Of a stretch of DNA of 64,000 bases, positions 44,579 to 57,867 are shown piece after piece. A program made the translations under genes and the position numbers. Under the pieces are notes generated by a model. It saw only the letters and a program-made list of their open reading frames with translations, had not been told where the DNA came from and did no database searches. Origin of the DNA: Coenobita brevimanus (taxonomy: Eukaryota > Arthropoda > Malacostraca > Decapoda > Coenobitidae); the NCBI GenBank assembly GCA_032717465.1, contig CM064658.1, positions 9,761,635 to 9,825,634 on the forward strand, in the 5' to 3' direction. Position 1 is the first letter of the stretch. The number at the start of each line of letters is the position of its first letter.

Positions 44579-44938
44579 GAGCATATGTAGGCCTTAATGC
44601 AATCCAGGCTTTGAGTATGAAGGTTTCAGGATTACTGGACAGAGGCGTTTTAGAGAACAGATTTAAATATGGAACTTTGAATCAGAGGCGGGATTTTCAA
44701 ACATACTCTCAATTTGCTGTCGTAACATGGATTTAGTTTTACAGGAAGAACTAGAGACATGGGAGGTTCTGGATCTAGTTTACAGTGTCCTTCCTGCAGA
44801 AAGAATTTATAACCTGCCGCTGTTTTCGTCTCGCCACTAAGATTTATTTGTGAAGTTCGTTAGAACAAGATATCAAAACCCGAGTTGCCACAGGGAATTG
44901 ATTGTAAGTGCGTTCGTGCATCTCGGTCCTGGTATAGC

Positions 44939-44978
<40 letters not shown>

Positions 44979-45599
44979 TGGACAAGGGAAGACCGCTCAG
45001 ATAAAGTAGAAGAGTGCATTGACGGTATATTCGTAGTGAAAAAAAGGATGTAGATAGGATAGTGAAGAAGATATATATATATACACGAATGAATTTGAAG
45101 GCGAGAGGAGGCACGGTAGGGCAAGAAGATGGTGAATGGCTATGTTAAACGTGTATGTGAGAAAGCGAGGTGTGAAAGTCGATGTGGCTACGGAACAGAC
45201 AGAGGACTGACCCGCCTGACGGAGCATACAGTCAAGATTTTGTGCCAACTCTTTTCTCAATTTTATAACCGATAGGAACTGAGTAGCTGAATAAAATGTG
45301 TTAGGAGCTCATGACAAGGGTTCTGCACCCCTCCTTTTTTTTTTTTTTTTTTTCGTAATTTCATAGTGGACAGAGGGAGTATCTAGCTCACTACGTGATG
45401 CACACCTCAAAGTACAAAAAGATTATGCCAGATAGTTCTGAGAGGTGGAGCCAAGATTCTGGGCATTTGGATAATGTGAACTGCTTTTTGATCCAGTTTA
45501 CTGGGCATGTTGATAGTTCTCCTACTTTCTTTCTCTTTCATTGTCTCTGGATAGTTTTTAATCTAATATTTTATACCTGTCTATCCACAGTATCTACGT
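44579..45599. other. Intron with GA tract at 44940-44976
   Basis: (GA)n of about 18 units and a T-run at 45336-45352; 44980-45240 has words in common with LINE B-type 3' regions (GAGGCACGGTAGGGCAAGAA) but is badly decayed. Confidence 0.45.
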
Positions 45600-45860
45600 A
45601 TCTATCTATCTGTTTATCTATTGCCAGATCCCTTAATCCCATAAGGAGTGGCCACGGACAAATCTCTTCCACCTCGCCCAGTATGGCAGCCCACCCTCCA
45701 ACTTACACCCTCCCTATCTCATATATCTCTCCACACCATCCTTCCATCTCATCCTTGGTCTCCCTCTCCTCCTCTCCCCTCCACCTCACTCGCAGACACT
45801 CTCCTAGTCAGTCTCTCATTCTCAATCCTCTCCACAAAATACAAAAGCATTTACGTGGAC
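45600..45860 (-). mobile_element. LINE D 3' end fragment
   Basis: In reverse it matches the 3' end at 37990-38145 (the TGGCCACGGACAAATCTCTT side and the TCCTCCACCTCAC/CCTCTCC blocks of the GRGRPRxRW-coding part). Confidence 0.65.
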
Positions 45861-46733
45861 TATAAAGTCAGAATGAAAATTATGATATCAACAATGAAGC
45901 CTTGTTAAGTATACTCTTGCTCTCTGTAGACAATTTTTTTTGGCTGGGGGGGGGGTTTCCGAACTAGGGGGGGTTAGATGCAGCCTTCATTAACTCCTTC
46001 ACTACTGGGATGCACTCTTAATCTGTATAAAATCGTCTTGAAGCAGCAACAGTAAAAATGACTGGGAAGAAGTTTGTCAGATACTTTTTTACTATAACTC
46101 ATTTGCTAAACAGACACAAACACTCTCTTTTGTAACTCAAAATTTTCATAGATGTCAGCCTCTCTGTTGAAAGTCAAATTCTGTCTGTGTCTGTCTGTCT
46201 CTCTGTCTGTCTGTCTGTCTGTCTCTCTTGCGAATCGAAGGGGGTACAGCTGAGGTCGATGCATCACATACCCTGTCATATCTCCCGGCCAACAACACGA
46301 ACTGGTCTCTTACGGTTCCTCTCCACTAATCAGCCAGTCACAGCCTAGCTAACTGCAGCCTAAATTTAATCCAGAATAAGGAAGCTCATTTAATTTTGGT
46401 TCCCATTACTTACACTACTGCTGAATTTTATAGTTGTTTGTAAGATTTTTTTTTTTTTTAACGATGTTTTGATATTATTCCAAAATATGCCTTTTAAAGG
46501 ATTTTTTTTTCCGATAAACTATACATGTTAGTTCAAAAATGCAAAAATATTCATTTACTGCCATGCGCATATAATTATAGTCTCTCTCCAATCCATCCCT
46601 CCATCTCCATCCCTCCATAACAACAACAACAACAACAATAATAATAATTATCCATCCATCCATCATCCAAGCCTATGTAGCCCCATGAGGAGCGTAGGAG
46701 CCCGGGGCTAGGCAAGTTGGTCCTGACATTTAA
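45861..46733. other. Intron, nothing firm
   Basis: A G-run at 45943-45952, (CTGT)n at 46180-46225, and short (AAC)n/(AAT)n at 46619-46648. Confidence 0.5.
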
Positions 46734-46734
46734 A

Positions 46735-47005
46735 GGCGCGTCCACACGTGTGTTAGAACAAGTGCTAGCAACATGTAAGCAACACAATAACGGGCAAGTT
46801 GCAAACTTGCTGAGAACAGCAGCGTCCAGACCATGTTGGCAACATCATGATGAAGTCTCAGCTGCCTGGTATGGACACACTTATCCCATCACCTCTGCTG
46901 CCAGCAGGTTGCTGCTGCACTGTAACATGTTTGCATACATCTGCCCAAACACTGTTGCATACATGTTGTCAAGACATGTTTGAGTACACGCGTGGACGCG
47001 CACTA
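46735..47005. mobile_element. MITE-beta with GGCGCGTCCACAC-type ends
   Basis: The left end GGCGCGTCCACACGTGTGTT and the reverse complement of the right end, GTGCGCGTCCACGCGTGTAC, form imperfect terminal inverted repeats. No coding capacity. A second left end of the same type (GGGCGCGTCCACACTCTC) is at about 59258. The target duplication could not be assigned. Confidence 0.65.
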
Positions 47006-47270
47006 AGATAAAAGTGACCAGCCTCACTCATCCCCGAGTGGCATTACATGATCAATAAACCCCAACCATCCCTTGGATACAAACCTGCACCAGCTCAATC
47101 CGATCGGAGCACCTTAATTACCCACTAAACCACCGGACGTCAAAATTTCGTTATATGGTTACCACCCAGTGTAGTAAATGGTTTCCTGGTGTGCAGGGAG
47201 CCATTTTGTTTGCCGCTCAGTATAGAGTCACCCATAGGCAGCAGGAAGAGGAAAGAGTGAAGGAAACTAA

Positions 47271-47455
47271 TAATAATAATAATAATAATAATAATAAGTA
47301 GTAGTAGTAGTAGTAGTAGTCTAGTAGTAGTAGCAGTAGTAGGAGTAGTAGTAGTAGGAGTAGTAGTGGCAGTAGCAGTAATAGTAGTAGTAGTAGTAGT
47401 TGTTGTTGTTGTTGTAATTGTTGTAGTAGTAGTAGTAGTAGTAGTAGTAAAAATG

Positions 47456-47486
<31 letters not shown>

Positions 47487-47510
47487 GTTATTATTATTAT
47501 TATTATTAAC
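47271..47510. repeat. Mosaic trinucleotide tract
   Basis: Successive (AAT)n, (AGT)n with AGG/AGC variants, (TTG)n, (AGT)n and (TTA)n blocks over 240 bases. All frames are open for long distances because the period is three. Confidence 0.95.
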
Positions 47511-47684
47511 AAAACGGAACACCAACCAGGGAATGCAATACCTGGGCCGTACAGTCAGTCCAGCTGCCGAGCATCTGACACAGTCCTTGACCTGTTGTTC
47601 TGAAATCGACTAACCTGTCTTCCTGTCTAACTGTGCGTCCATCCACCACGTCTGGTTTCAATCGACTCAGCTAAGTTAATAGAA

Positions 47685-47964
47685 ATGAACAAGTGCTCGT
47701 GGGCCCTGCGGGTCCCTCGCACTTGTTCCTGCGGAGGGCTCTCGCGCTGCTATAATATATTTTAGTTATAGCTGTGGACAAACAATTCTACAGAGATCCT
47801 ATGCCGGGCTTCGGGAGCGGCGTTTTTTGGACAAAATGTGATCGCTCATTAAATACAGTAAAAGTTTTTCAATCGTGATGGGACCAAGTTTTTTCACATC
47901 AGCGAAATTTTTGCGATTTTTGTACCAATTTTGGTGCAATTTGAATGTGTAGTTTCGGCTGCCC

Positions 47965-48035
<71 letters not shown>

Positions 48036-48045
48036 CTAGTGCTAT
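47685..48045 (-). repeat. Dispersed repeat C, second copy
   Basis: Reverse copy of 13140-13592, including the hairpin (47688-47727), GGAGCGGCGTTTTTTGGACA and AGTTTCGGCTGCCC. The internal CA tract is much longer here (about 47968-48032). Confidence 0.75.
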
Positions 48046-48811
<766 letters not shown>

Positions 48812-48902
48812 GCGCGCGCGCGTGTGCACACGTTACGTAAATAATATCCTCTGTGTTTCCAGTACTGTACTTGTGGGTGTAGTAATATAATGTGTGCCAC
48901 AG

Positions 48903-49104
48903 GTAAACACTTACCGTCCCGAGGTGGTGTGGTCTGACGGGGCTGGTGGTGCAGCAGATTGGTACTGGAACTCCACCGTGTTCCTGGCGTGGCTGTTCAA
49001 CGAGTCCCCCGTCAAGGACACAGTGGTGGTCAATGACAGGTGGGGCCTTGGCACAAGCTGTCATCATGGGTCCTTCTACACCTGTAAGGATCGCTATAAT
49101 CCAG
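48903..49104 (+). CDS. Alpha-L-fucosidase exon with catalytic nucleophile (WSDG)
   Basis: Acceptor TGCCACAG, donor G|GTGAGA. It starts in phase 0, ends in phase 1 and encodes [59 protein letters not shown] and CKDRYNP. The Asp of VVWSDG is the GH29 catalytic nucleophile; the VNDRWG and CHHG segments are also family hallmarks. NST is a potential N-glycosylation site, as expected for a lysosomal or secreted enzyme. Four degraded copies of its 3' end and donor follow in the intron. Confidence 0.96.
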
Positions 49105-49135
49105 GTGAGAATGATACCTGGGTGAATAAAAGGTA

Positions 49136-49487
49136 GTCATAGGCCCTTCTGCATCTGTATAACCACTGTAATACTGATGAGAATGATAGGTGCTGGTCAA
49201 TAGTACGTGTGATCAGTAATAGGCAACCAAAGCATATATATAGTTAAGGAGCAAATGATAGGTGATGATCAGTGGTAGTTGGGAGCGTGGCATAACACGC
49301 CGGTACACCTGTATGGACCTCTATAATCTGGGTGAGAAACTGATGAGAGTCCGTTATAGAAGGTTAGTGAAAGATGGGGGTACTATAATCCAGGTGGGAA
49401 TGACAGGTGTTGGACAATGGCAGGGTGGGTGCAGCGTCGCTGGTCACACCTGTAACAATCGCTGTACTCCAAGTGAGAATGGAAGGT
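49136..49487 (+). repeat. Decayed tandem copies of the 49104 exon 3' end and donor
   Basis: Four imperfect copies follow the exon: about 49136-49190 (TCATAGGCCCTTCTGCATCT, then CTGATGAGAATGATAGG), about 49252-49343 (CGGTACACCTGTATGGACCT, CTATAATCTGGGTGAGAAAC), about 49380-49406 (TACTATAATCCAGGTGGGAA) and about 49411-49487 (TGGTCACACCTGTAACAATC, then ACTCCAAGTGAGAATGG). Each parallels the exon end TCATGGGTCCTTCTACACCT, CTATAATCCAGGTGAGAATG. The donors GGTGAGAAAC and AGTGAGAAT are still recognisable. Confidence 0.85.
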
Positions 49488-49544
49488 TATACGTGTTGAC
49501 CAATCTAAATCATTAGACACCATTCTTCACCTGCTCAAACGATT

Positions 49545-50200
49545 ATATTATTGTTGTTAATGGGTGGTTCTGGTCGGGTTCTTACTGTTCTTAAAAAATC
49601 GACTTGTGTGCTGACTCTCTGCCTAGATAATGTCTTTCGACTTATCTGTCAAATGGTTTTGTTTCTCTCAGGCTGGAAGCTTCCTTACATTCAATCAGTC
49701 CTCAACAAGGATGACCGGTCCCGATCCCCTATCTCCCTAATGAATTAGTCTCCTGAGTTTAAACACATTTCCTCTCATATTTTTTTTTTTATTTTATTTA
49801 TAACAACCAGTATTAGCTCCTCTCGAGACGCTTCAGCAGAGATCTTACATTCCTTTCAGATTCTTGATCACCAAATTTTCAGAATGTCAGTTAGACCTTT
49901 ACTATTGCTCTCGTCATTTCGAAGGCCCTCAAGAGTGGCTGTCACAACTGTTTAATTTTCAGACTACCCCCCGAAGCTTTATGTTCGTGAGTCTGTGCTT
50001 ACGAGTTATGTGTCACTTCTAGTCATTTCATAACTGTCGTAGATAATCACTGTTTTTCTAAATCTATTACTTGTGGTGTTCCTCAAGGTTCTGTTCTATT
50101 ACTGGTTCACTTCCTCGTCTTCAGCAATGTCTACATAGCTGTACGTCTTGTGGCTAGCCCTGTCCACTCATAGGCTGACGAATCCATTCTTCGCTTGTGT
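49545..50200 (+). mobile_element. Old LINE A-like RT fragment
   Basis: It reads VLKKSTCVLTLCLDNVFRLI and SGWKLPYIQSVLNKDDRS, parallel to the LINE A block VLKNCASVLTPCLGKLFRLC. Later comes GVPQGSVL (about 50077, out of frame) and, after several stops, the ADD region as ADES (about 50171). Strongly decayed. Confidence 0.7.
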
Positions 50201-50298
50201 ATTTACATTAATCCACATTATGTATACTGCTGGACCAGCCCTTGTCCTAAGAGGGAGAGTGATAGCCAGAATTCATACTTCCTTATGGTGGCCAGGTA

Positions 50299-50564
50299 CA
50301 GTCGCCCAAAAAAGTATCGGCCTCTTAACCGCACGCATCATTCTGAAACATGGACGTGGCATTGTGGTATCTGGGGCAAGTTGCAATTGTAAGTGTAGCT
50401 ATTTTTCTTGGTAAGTATTAAGACTTTAGAACTCATAAAACTTCACATATTGGGTGTTGTACTTTTTGAGGTACTGTACTAGGTTAATAGAATATGTGTC
50501 TGCAACATTCACTCATTTCCAGATCCATCGAACCAAGGGGATGCGATACTTTTTTGACTAACTG
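50299..50564. mobile_element. Small Tc1-type MITE with TA duplication
   Basis: TA at 50297-50298 and 50565-50566 flank ends CAGTCGCCCAAAAAAGTATC and, in reverse complement, CAGTTAGTCAAAAAAGTATC. Total 266 bp, no transposase. CAGT ends at TA sites are typical of Tc1/mariner. It is unrelated in sequence to the mariner relic at 20000. Confidence 0.8.
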
Positions 50565-50639
50565 TACATACCAGGAAGGAGAGTCTGTACTGTAGTTAGG
50601 ACAACACCAGCGCATGCGGAAGTGTTGTACTGGTTGGGT

Positions 50640-52270
50640 TTGTGTTAGGGTTTGTTTATCTATCTGTTTCCAGCCACTTTAAACTCTTAAAGGGTGGCCA
50701 CAAACAAGTCACCTCCAGGCTGACCTGTCCTCTGCGATTTGGCTGCCCTCCCTCCAACTCACCTCTCCCTCTCTCTCTCCTATATCTCTCCTCTCCATCC
50801 CTTCACCTCATCTTTGGGCTTTCCCTCCTCCTCTCCTCCTCCACCTCACTCACATACACTTCTCTAGTCAGTATCCCATTCTCTATCCTCTCCATATGCC
50901 AAACCATCTCAGGAAATTTCTCTAAACACTTTTAGTCACATCCACATCACCACCAAAACGCTCCTCTACCTCCGCATTTGTTTGTCTGTCTCACGATGTA
51001 ACTGCACATGCTCCTCTCAGTTAACTAATTTCCACTGTTCTCATTCTTGACTTGTCTCCTTCCAACAGGGTCCAAGCTTCACTTCCGTACGTTTGAGTGA
51101 GGATCATAATACTGTCATACAGCGAATTTTTTACATCCATGCTCGCTTCTTTATTCCTTATCACTGCTTTCAGCAAACTAACAACCTTTGTATCCTTCTG
51201 TACCCATCCAAACACTTCATCACCTAAACTTCCATCCTTACTCATCACACTACCAATCCTTAAGTACTTGATTGTACTCCCATTCTCCACTGCCTCATCA
51301 TCCAGCCTCACTGTGTATGCCATGACTCATTTCTCTCAAAGACCTTCATTTTACTCTTATTTACATTCACTTTTAGACAACGTTTTCTACATACACCTCC
51401 ACACTCATTCACCAAGCCCTGCAGCTCACATTCATCTTCATTTAACAATACAATATCATCAGCGAGCAACAGTGCAGGAAGTTCCCACACCCTACCTTCA
51501 CTCATTAGATACACTCTAGCATCCACTGCCCTGCCTAGTATCACTTTATAACTCCATCCATATACAAACTGAACAAGCACGGAGACATTACACACTCCTA
51601 CTTCAATCCAACGCTCACATCAAAGAAATGACTTAGTTCACTATCCACACGCACTGCAGCCCTAGCGCCCTCATGCATATTCTTCACAGCATTCAATAAC
51701 TTTCAATTTACTCCATTTATTTTTAATACCTTCTACCTTCCCAGTCTATCCACTCTGTCATGTCCTTTTTCCAGATCCATGAAGGCAGCATAAAACTTCC
51801 TTCCCTTATATAGATACTTTTGCACTGAACATCTTAGAACGAATATCTGATCTACCCAGCCTCTTCCCTTCCTAAAACCCCCTAATTCTTCTCAAACAAA
51901 TTCCTCTGTTATTGCCCTCTCTTTATAAGTATCCTACCATTACACAGAGAAGATGAAATACTCCTCTGCCACACACTTGCCTTCCCCATCTTCCTGTGTA
52001 CAGGAAAAAATTATACCTGTCCTCCAATCCTCCAGGACCTTACTATCCTCCCAGTCCAATCTACACATCTTCCATATCCAGTTTGTCCCCATCTCTCCTC
52101 CATATTACAACATTTCACCACACTCTCCATCAGTTCCTGGGGCTTTCTCCACTTTGACTTTCTTCCTTGCTTCTGATACGTCTGTTCTACTGATCTCATC
52201 CTCCCTATTCGTCCTCTTTCCCCAGTCATTCCCCAAGCACTTATTCCAGCGTAACCGACAGCGTTAGTCT
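50640..52270 (-). mobile_element. LINE D, about 1.6 kb, 5'-truncated
   Basis: The minus strand gives an RT segment around 51890-51600 (CVMSPCLFSLYMDGVIK-like), LLLADDIVLLNEDECELQGL (the ADD box, about 51465), CLKVNVNKSKMKVFERNES, then QTYGSEAWTLLEGDKSRMRT (about 51080) and the GHVERM-type tail. Several stops and frameshifts. The 3' end at about 50650 shares words with 37990-38145. It lies in the intron before the 52899 exon. Confidence 0.8.
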
Positions 52271-52463
52271 ATGAAAGGACACTACCAACTCCCGCAGTAG
52301 ATCTCACGTAAACTATTTTACTAAACGCTTAACGATGATAGGCATCAGAAAAAAAAAAAACAGTTGTGGGAATCAATTTATACCATGGGCAGATATGAAC
52401 CCAGATTTTGAGTACTGCTGATCAGGGGTGGGAAGAAGACAACCACTGAGCCACTGTTTCTAA
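52271..52463. promoter_or_regulatory. Intron with branch-point-like TTCTAATG at 52458-52465
   Basis: The last AG before the exon acceptor is at 52449-52450. TTCTAAT, with potential branch adenosine at 52463, is the best branch-point-like word upstream of the TG tract. Prediction only. Confidence 0.4.
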
Positions 52464-52894
<431 letters not shown>

Positions 52895-52898
52895 GCAG

Positions 52899-53039
52899 GA
52901 GTGTTGCAGCCTCATAAGTGGGAGAACTGCATGACGCTGGACAAAAAGGCATGGGTGTTTCGACGCAACGCACCGGCCACTGACTACCTCACCATCCACG
53001 AACTCCTGGCACAGCTGGCCTCTACCATCAGTTGTGGAG
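52899..53039 (+). CDS. Alpha-L-fucosidase exon with HKWE segment
   Basis: Acceptor TGTTGCAG, donor G|GTAGGC. It starts in phase 1 (G|GA) and ends in phase 1. It encodes [40 protein letters not shown] and ASTISCGG. HKWExC is one of the most conserved GH29 segments, and its Glu is the assigned acid/base position in animal fucosidases. Following it, most family members have SWGYRR; here the sequence is AWVFRR, an unusual Gly-to-Val and Tyr-to-Phe change next to the active site. The acceptor is preceded only by a TG tract. Confidence 0.95.
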
Positions 53040-53949
53040 GTAGGCATTGTAAGACTTATACATAGTCCTCTGTTATGTTACTCTGCACTGAATGACACGA
53101 CAAATGATATTCTCTCTTCCACGAAACCTTCAAATCTCTGTTGTAGAGAGCAGATAATATTGTCCCTTTATTCCCTGTGAGTTTAACTGGCGAAGAGGGA
53201 CAGGCTGATACAAATTAGGGAGCCACACCGTCTCTTCTTCCTCTGGAAAACATCAGGAAAGTTTGGGATCAGGGTCTTGTCTCCCAAGTGCACGGGACGA
53301 AAAGAAATGGTTATAAAGCTGTGTGGAATATGAGAAATGTAAATAATAAAAGAGAATGAATATAACCAATGTCTTTAAGAATGTAAACAATGGTGTGATG
53401 AAGCCATATGTGACGAAGATAAATGAGAAGGTTTAAAAAATGAAGATGAAACTGTGTGTCGTTTGAGCTGAACACGCATGGGCAGAGTAAAAAGAAAGTT
53501 GCTTAGCTGATGAACAATGAAAGCAGAGGAATGGATGTCAAGTTAGAGATTAAGATGGTAAAAATGGCACTAGTCATTGTAAACGCTACAATGATAGGCA
53601 TGAGGAAGAGATGGATGGTTCAGGGATTAACTAGATGGAACGATAAGGCAGATACCCAGGAGTTATAGAGGGGTTTTTGGCGGGAGATGTGGATGGGTAA
53701 TTAACAAAGGCCTTGAATATGATGTAAATGGGTCGTTTTAAATGACAGGATAGAACTACAATGGAAAATACTGTACGTGGTTTATGTGGTGCTTTAGTAA
53801 TTCATTTTTCACACCCACACACACACACACACACACACAAGACAGATGGAAATTGGGACAGACTATTGAGAGTTGCTTGATTGATGGGGGTCTTGTAGAG
53901 GGAAAGATGCATGGGTGTGTTGCAGATACCAGGGCGGTGAGAGGCTGAT
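53040..53949. other. Intron with CA tract at 53815-53840
   Basis: No gene recognised. LINE B homology probably begins near 53850-53950. Confidence 0.45.
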
Positions 53950-54584
53950 GCAAAGGCTGGTATGACCCTATGAATGTGGTATGCAAAGTGAAATATGAGG
54001 GGACTGTAACGCTGTATATAAAGCGAGAGAGTAGAATCCACACTGAAGGACTGAAGGCGGAGAAACTGAACAACAAGAGAATGGAAGAAGAATGTGAACT
54101 GAAGGTAGTAGTGGACTTGGAAAGCTTGTGGAGTGCTTGTAGTGAGTGTGTAGTTATGATTGCCGTGTGTGGTGTGGCTACCAAAGCAGCCAGTAAGAAG
54201 GGTATTTCTTGGTGCGATTTGGAGAGTGAGGATGAACTGGAAGGTAAAAAATACAAGTTCTTAGGGCAGATTCAAGATAAAGGTTCAAATGAAAGGAAGA
54301 AGGGAATATATTGAGAGTAAGAAACATGTGGAGTGAGGGAGTGCTGTGGAAAGTGTTAGATGTAAATTGCCTTGACCGTGTGAAGAGAATGGAAAATGAG
54401 AGAGTGACTAGAGGAGTGTGTGTGAGCGAAGTGGAGCGGGAGAGGAGAAGGACGCCGAGGATGAGGTGGAGGGATGGGTGGAGGGGTATATGATTGGTGT
54501 GAATTGGAATGAGAGCAGACTGACGACGGGAGACAGAGTGACATGAAGGCAATTTGTGGCTACCCTCTACGGGATGAAGATGTT

Positions 54585-54660
<76 letters not shown>

Positions 54661-56600
54661 CTGGCAAAGAAGAAAGTAAAAGAAGTAAATAATGGCCGAG
54701 GATGAGAAGTAAACATAAATTACACTGAAAATAGGCGACCACATTCGAAATAGGTGAGGCAATGAACGAGTGGAAAAAACAGAAAATGTGGCTGAAAGAG
54801 AATCACAGACTGCTAACAAATGAAACTGTGAGAAGAACATATAGGAAGACAAATGAATGGGAACAGCAATAGCAGATCAGTAGTACACATGATTGGCTTG
54901 GGAGTTCGTGGAGAAGGAATGTAGTGTCTGGGAACGTGCCACTAACAGGAATGAATGATACTGTGGTGGGAAGAAAGATGTTGAGTTGTGTGCAGAGAAG
55001 ATTAAACGTAGTGGAGAGAGTCACAGTGGGATTGAGTGATTGTTGGAACTATGTCAGAAAGCTTGCAGGAGTGGGGCTGTGTTGTGCTGTACGTGTGGAG
55101 TGGAAGATGGAGGTCACTGTCTTTGTACGAGGAAAAGGTGATCGAAATGAGTGCAAAAATTTACGTGGTATAATTCTACTGAACGTTGTGGGAAAGGTAC
55201 ATGGAAGGACGAAATTATAGGCAAGGTAAGAAAGGTAATGTGAGTGATAGAGGTGCGGATTTAGGAGTCGTAGAGGATGACTGGGGACGAATTATGAAAG
55301 ATTTTATGAGTGCAATGTATGGATGGAAAACACCTGAATGATGCACTTTTTACGACGGTAGTGAAGCACGTTTAAGAATAGGTGGATATCTAAGTGAATG
55401 GTTCATTATCAGTGTTGGAGTGAGACAGGGGTGTGTGACGTTCCCATGACTGTTCTGTATGTACTGTAGTGATGAGATTATGAGAGGCTAAAATTCGAGT
55501 TATGAACAGAGGGATGGGTATGGTGAGTATAGTGAAGGGTGGAGTATCTCAAACCTGATATGTGCAGATGATGCTGTATTGTTTACTAGACTCCTTTTGC
55601 TCTAACTTGGCCTAAAATTGTCTTCCCTCCATCTTGAATGCTGGCTCATACTAACGGATTAACACTAGAATTTAGAGCTAGTCAGGAAGAAGCGCTAGGG
55701 AAAGGATGTAGACCTGTAGTAGTTTGTTTTTATGCCACTGAGTATACATAAAGGAATCTACAGAAAGACGAAAATCTGGACCAATATAAGGTGAATAGGG
55801 TATACCAGTGAGTAGGAGTTTTACAGACTGGTGCAGAGTTTTGTGGTTGTCTGTGAGTGTCATGTTTTGAGAGTGATTGAAGATAAGAGCAAATTGATGG
55901 TTGAAGAAGTGACGCTCAGTGTGACGTGTTGGCGAATTAAGAAAACAAATGAATTGGTTAGGGAGTTAAAGACCTGAGTGAATTAGCAGAAGATGAGGCA
56001 AATGTGGAAAGAAAAGGGAAAGAAGAGTGGCTTAGGGGAGGAGGGTGTTTGGTGTGATACAGATCTTGATGCTAAACAGAGGTCTGAGTGTGGCGGCTGC
56101 AAGAGGACTGGGTGAAGTTGTGTTGGTGCCCACATTAACTTACGGCTGTGAGACTTTGACCTGGCATGGGAGCTAAAAGGCAGAAATACGAGAAATGGAA
56201 ATGGGATCAATGGTGAGTGTGTGTGGAGTGCGTCATGTGGACAGCAGAAGAGACAGAGTGATTGGTTAAAGATGGGGTGTGAGGAAGTCTGTTGATAATA
56301 AGGCTGAATAAAGTATGCTTAGATAATATGGTCATGTGGAAAGAAGTGATGCAGAGAGAATGGTGAAAAAGATGTGTGTGAGTAAGTCTGAAAGTAGAAA
56401 AGGGAAGTAGCAGGCCAAGAAGAAAAAGGAGGGTGGACATGGAAACTGACTGAGAAAGAGAGATAAAGAAGTTGATGAGGTTAAGGAGCTGAAGGAGGAT
56501 TGAGTTGGATGGATGAATTGCGAACAGGGAAACATTTGGCAAGGGTTTGGCGCCATATGTAAAGTTGATAGTCGACGGAATGGCTCCTTGGCAGTAGTGG
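53950..56600 (+). mobile_element. LINE B, old copy interrupted by MITE-alpha and GA tract
   Basis: Recognisable pieces appear in LINE B order: VVCKVKYEG, EKLNNKRMEEECELKVVVDL (parallel to EKLRIKEMADDYETKVEEEL in the 61456 copy), a misplaced C-terminal piece at 54311-54560, a (GA)n tract at 54585-54658, RT remnants (YNSTERCGKG about 55160-55190, QMMLYC near 55565), then after the MITE at 55587-55805 the tail (LTAVRL, GHVE-like). Stops are abundant in every frame. It fills most of the last intron. Confidence 0.75.
55587..55805 (+). mobile_element. MITE-alpha copy inside LINE B
   Basis: It begins CTCTAACTTGGCCTAAAATT, has AGCTAGTCAGGAAGAAGCGC in the core and ends GACGAAAATCTGGACCAATA. The flanks on both sides are LINE B sequence, so the MITE inserted later. 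Confidence 0.8.
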
Positions 56601-56709
56601 TGTAGTTACTTGTAGGGCAGGAGGTGCAGAGAGTGCCCCCTCCCCCCCAAAAAAAAAGGAGGTGGGCAATATTTTGGTTTGTAGTGTAAAAGCGGTTTGC
56701 AAATAACAT

Positions 56710-56773
<64 letters not shown>

Positions 56774-57867
56774 CTACAGTACAAGTTCAATCATCAACAC
56801 ATGTACACACAGCCAACATTGTAATAGGTACAAGAGAACATACCCATTATTCACCTTTATATTACTGGTGAGGGGAATGGTTGAATACAGTGCAATTTAT
56901 GGATGATATATGAGTGAGTTGTTTGGATGTTCACTTGTGCCTCGAATAGTTGTAATTCGGCAGCCAGGTTAAATGTTGTCTTTGAACTGCGAGTGAAACG
57001 TAGTGTTGCTTTGTACCATCAATTTAATAGTCAAATATATAACACTGCATTTTTTTTTCCCTCGTCAAGGCTTCATCCGTGACATTAGTGTATGCGGGAA
57101 CGTTCAATGCGCTGTTCACTTCAGTTCATGGACCTCTTGAACTTTGCTTATCTATCTCATGAACTGCTTAGCTCATGGTCGGAACACTTAGGTTGGATTC
57201 TGCTACTTAAAGGACTATACCTGATGATTAAAATGTTGGCTGGGCTGCATTATACCACTTTTGTGAATGATCACATCAGCCAGGCAACATGAACTCAATA
57301 ACAGTCAACATGGGCTTGGCTAGTACGTGTAATCAAGCCTATATATTTGTAAAAAGTAAGAGTCATATAGTACAGTGAACGCTATAAATTCCTGAACCAA
57401 AATCAACCCTTGCCTGTCATGGGGCCAAAAGCTAGTGGTTGGTAGGCTAGGTTACTGAATGCATCCTAAAATCTATCCCGTCCATAGCGTTATTGTCTCG
57501 TGATCTGCAAACTGTTTTAGCTGTTGTGTCTTGTCCATTATATCCTCCATGGTTGTCATCTCTGTTATATAATCTTTCCTCAGTTTGACAGTTTATTTAT
57601 TGTCGTTGTCGCCACCAGGTACCATACTAAGAGTCTGATTTGTCAATATTTGTGAGGACGTACGCATTCCTAAGTGAATTCGTGCTCTCCTCACACTTAC
57701 TATCCAGTCCTTCCATGCTTTCACGTAGGTTCCATTAAACTTATTTACTTTACATGCATGGACTATTACGTAGGCGAGTGTTACCTGTACAGCCAAAGAA
57801 ACATTATCTTCCCAGTTCCCTCTGAAGAAAACGTACAACTGGCGAAATACACTGCAAACCGTATCTC
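56601..57867. other. Intron with GA tract at 56712-56771
   Basis: (GA)n of about 29 units preceded by a C-run/A-run (56638-56657). From 56780 to 57867 nothing was recognised. Confidence 0.55.

Noticed and set aside
47217..47525. Poly-Leu/poly-Asn frame
   Set aside because: Trinucleotide repeat artefact.
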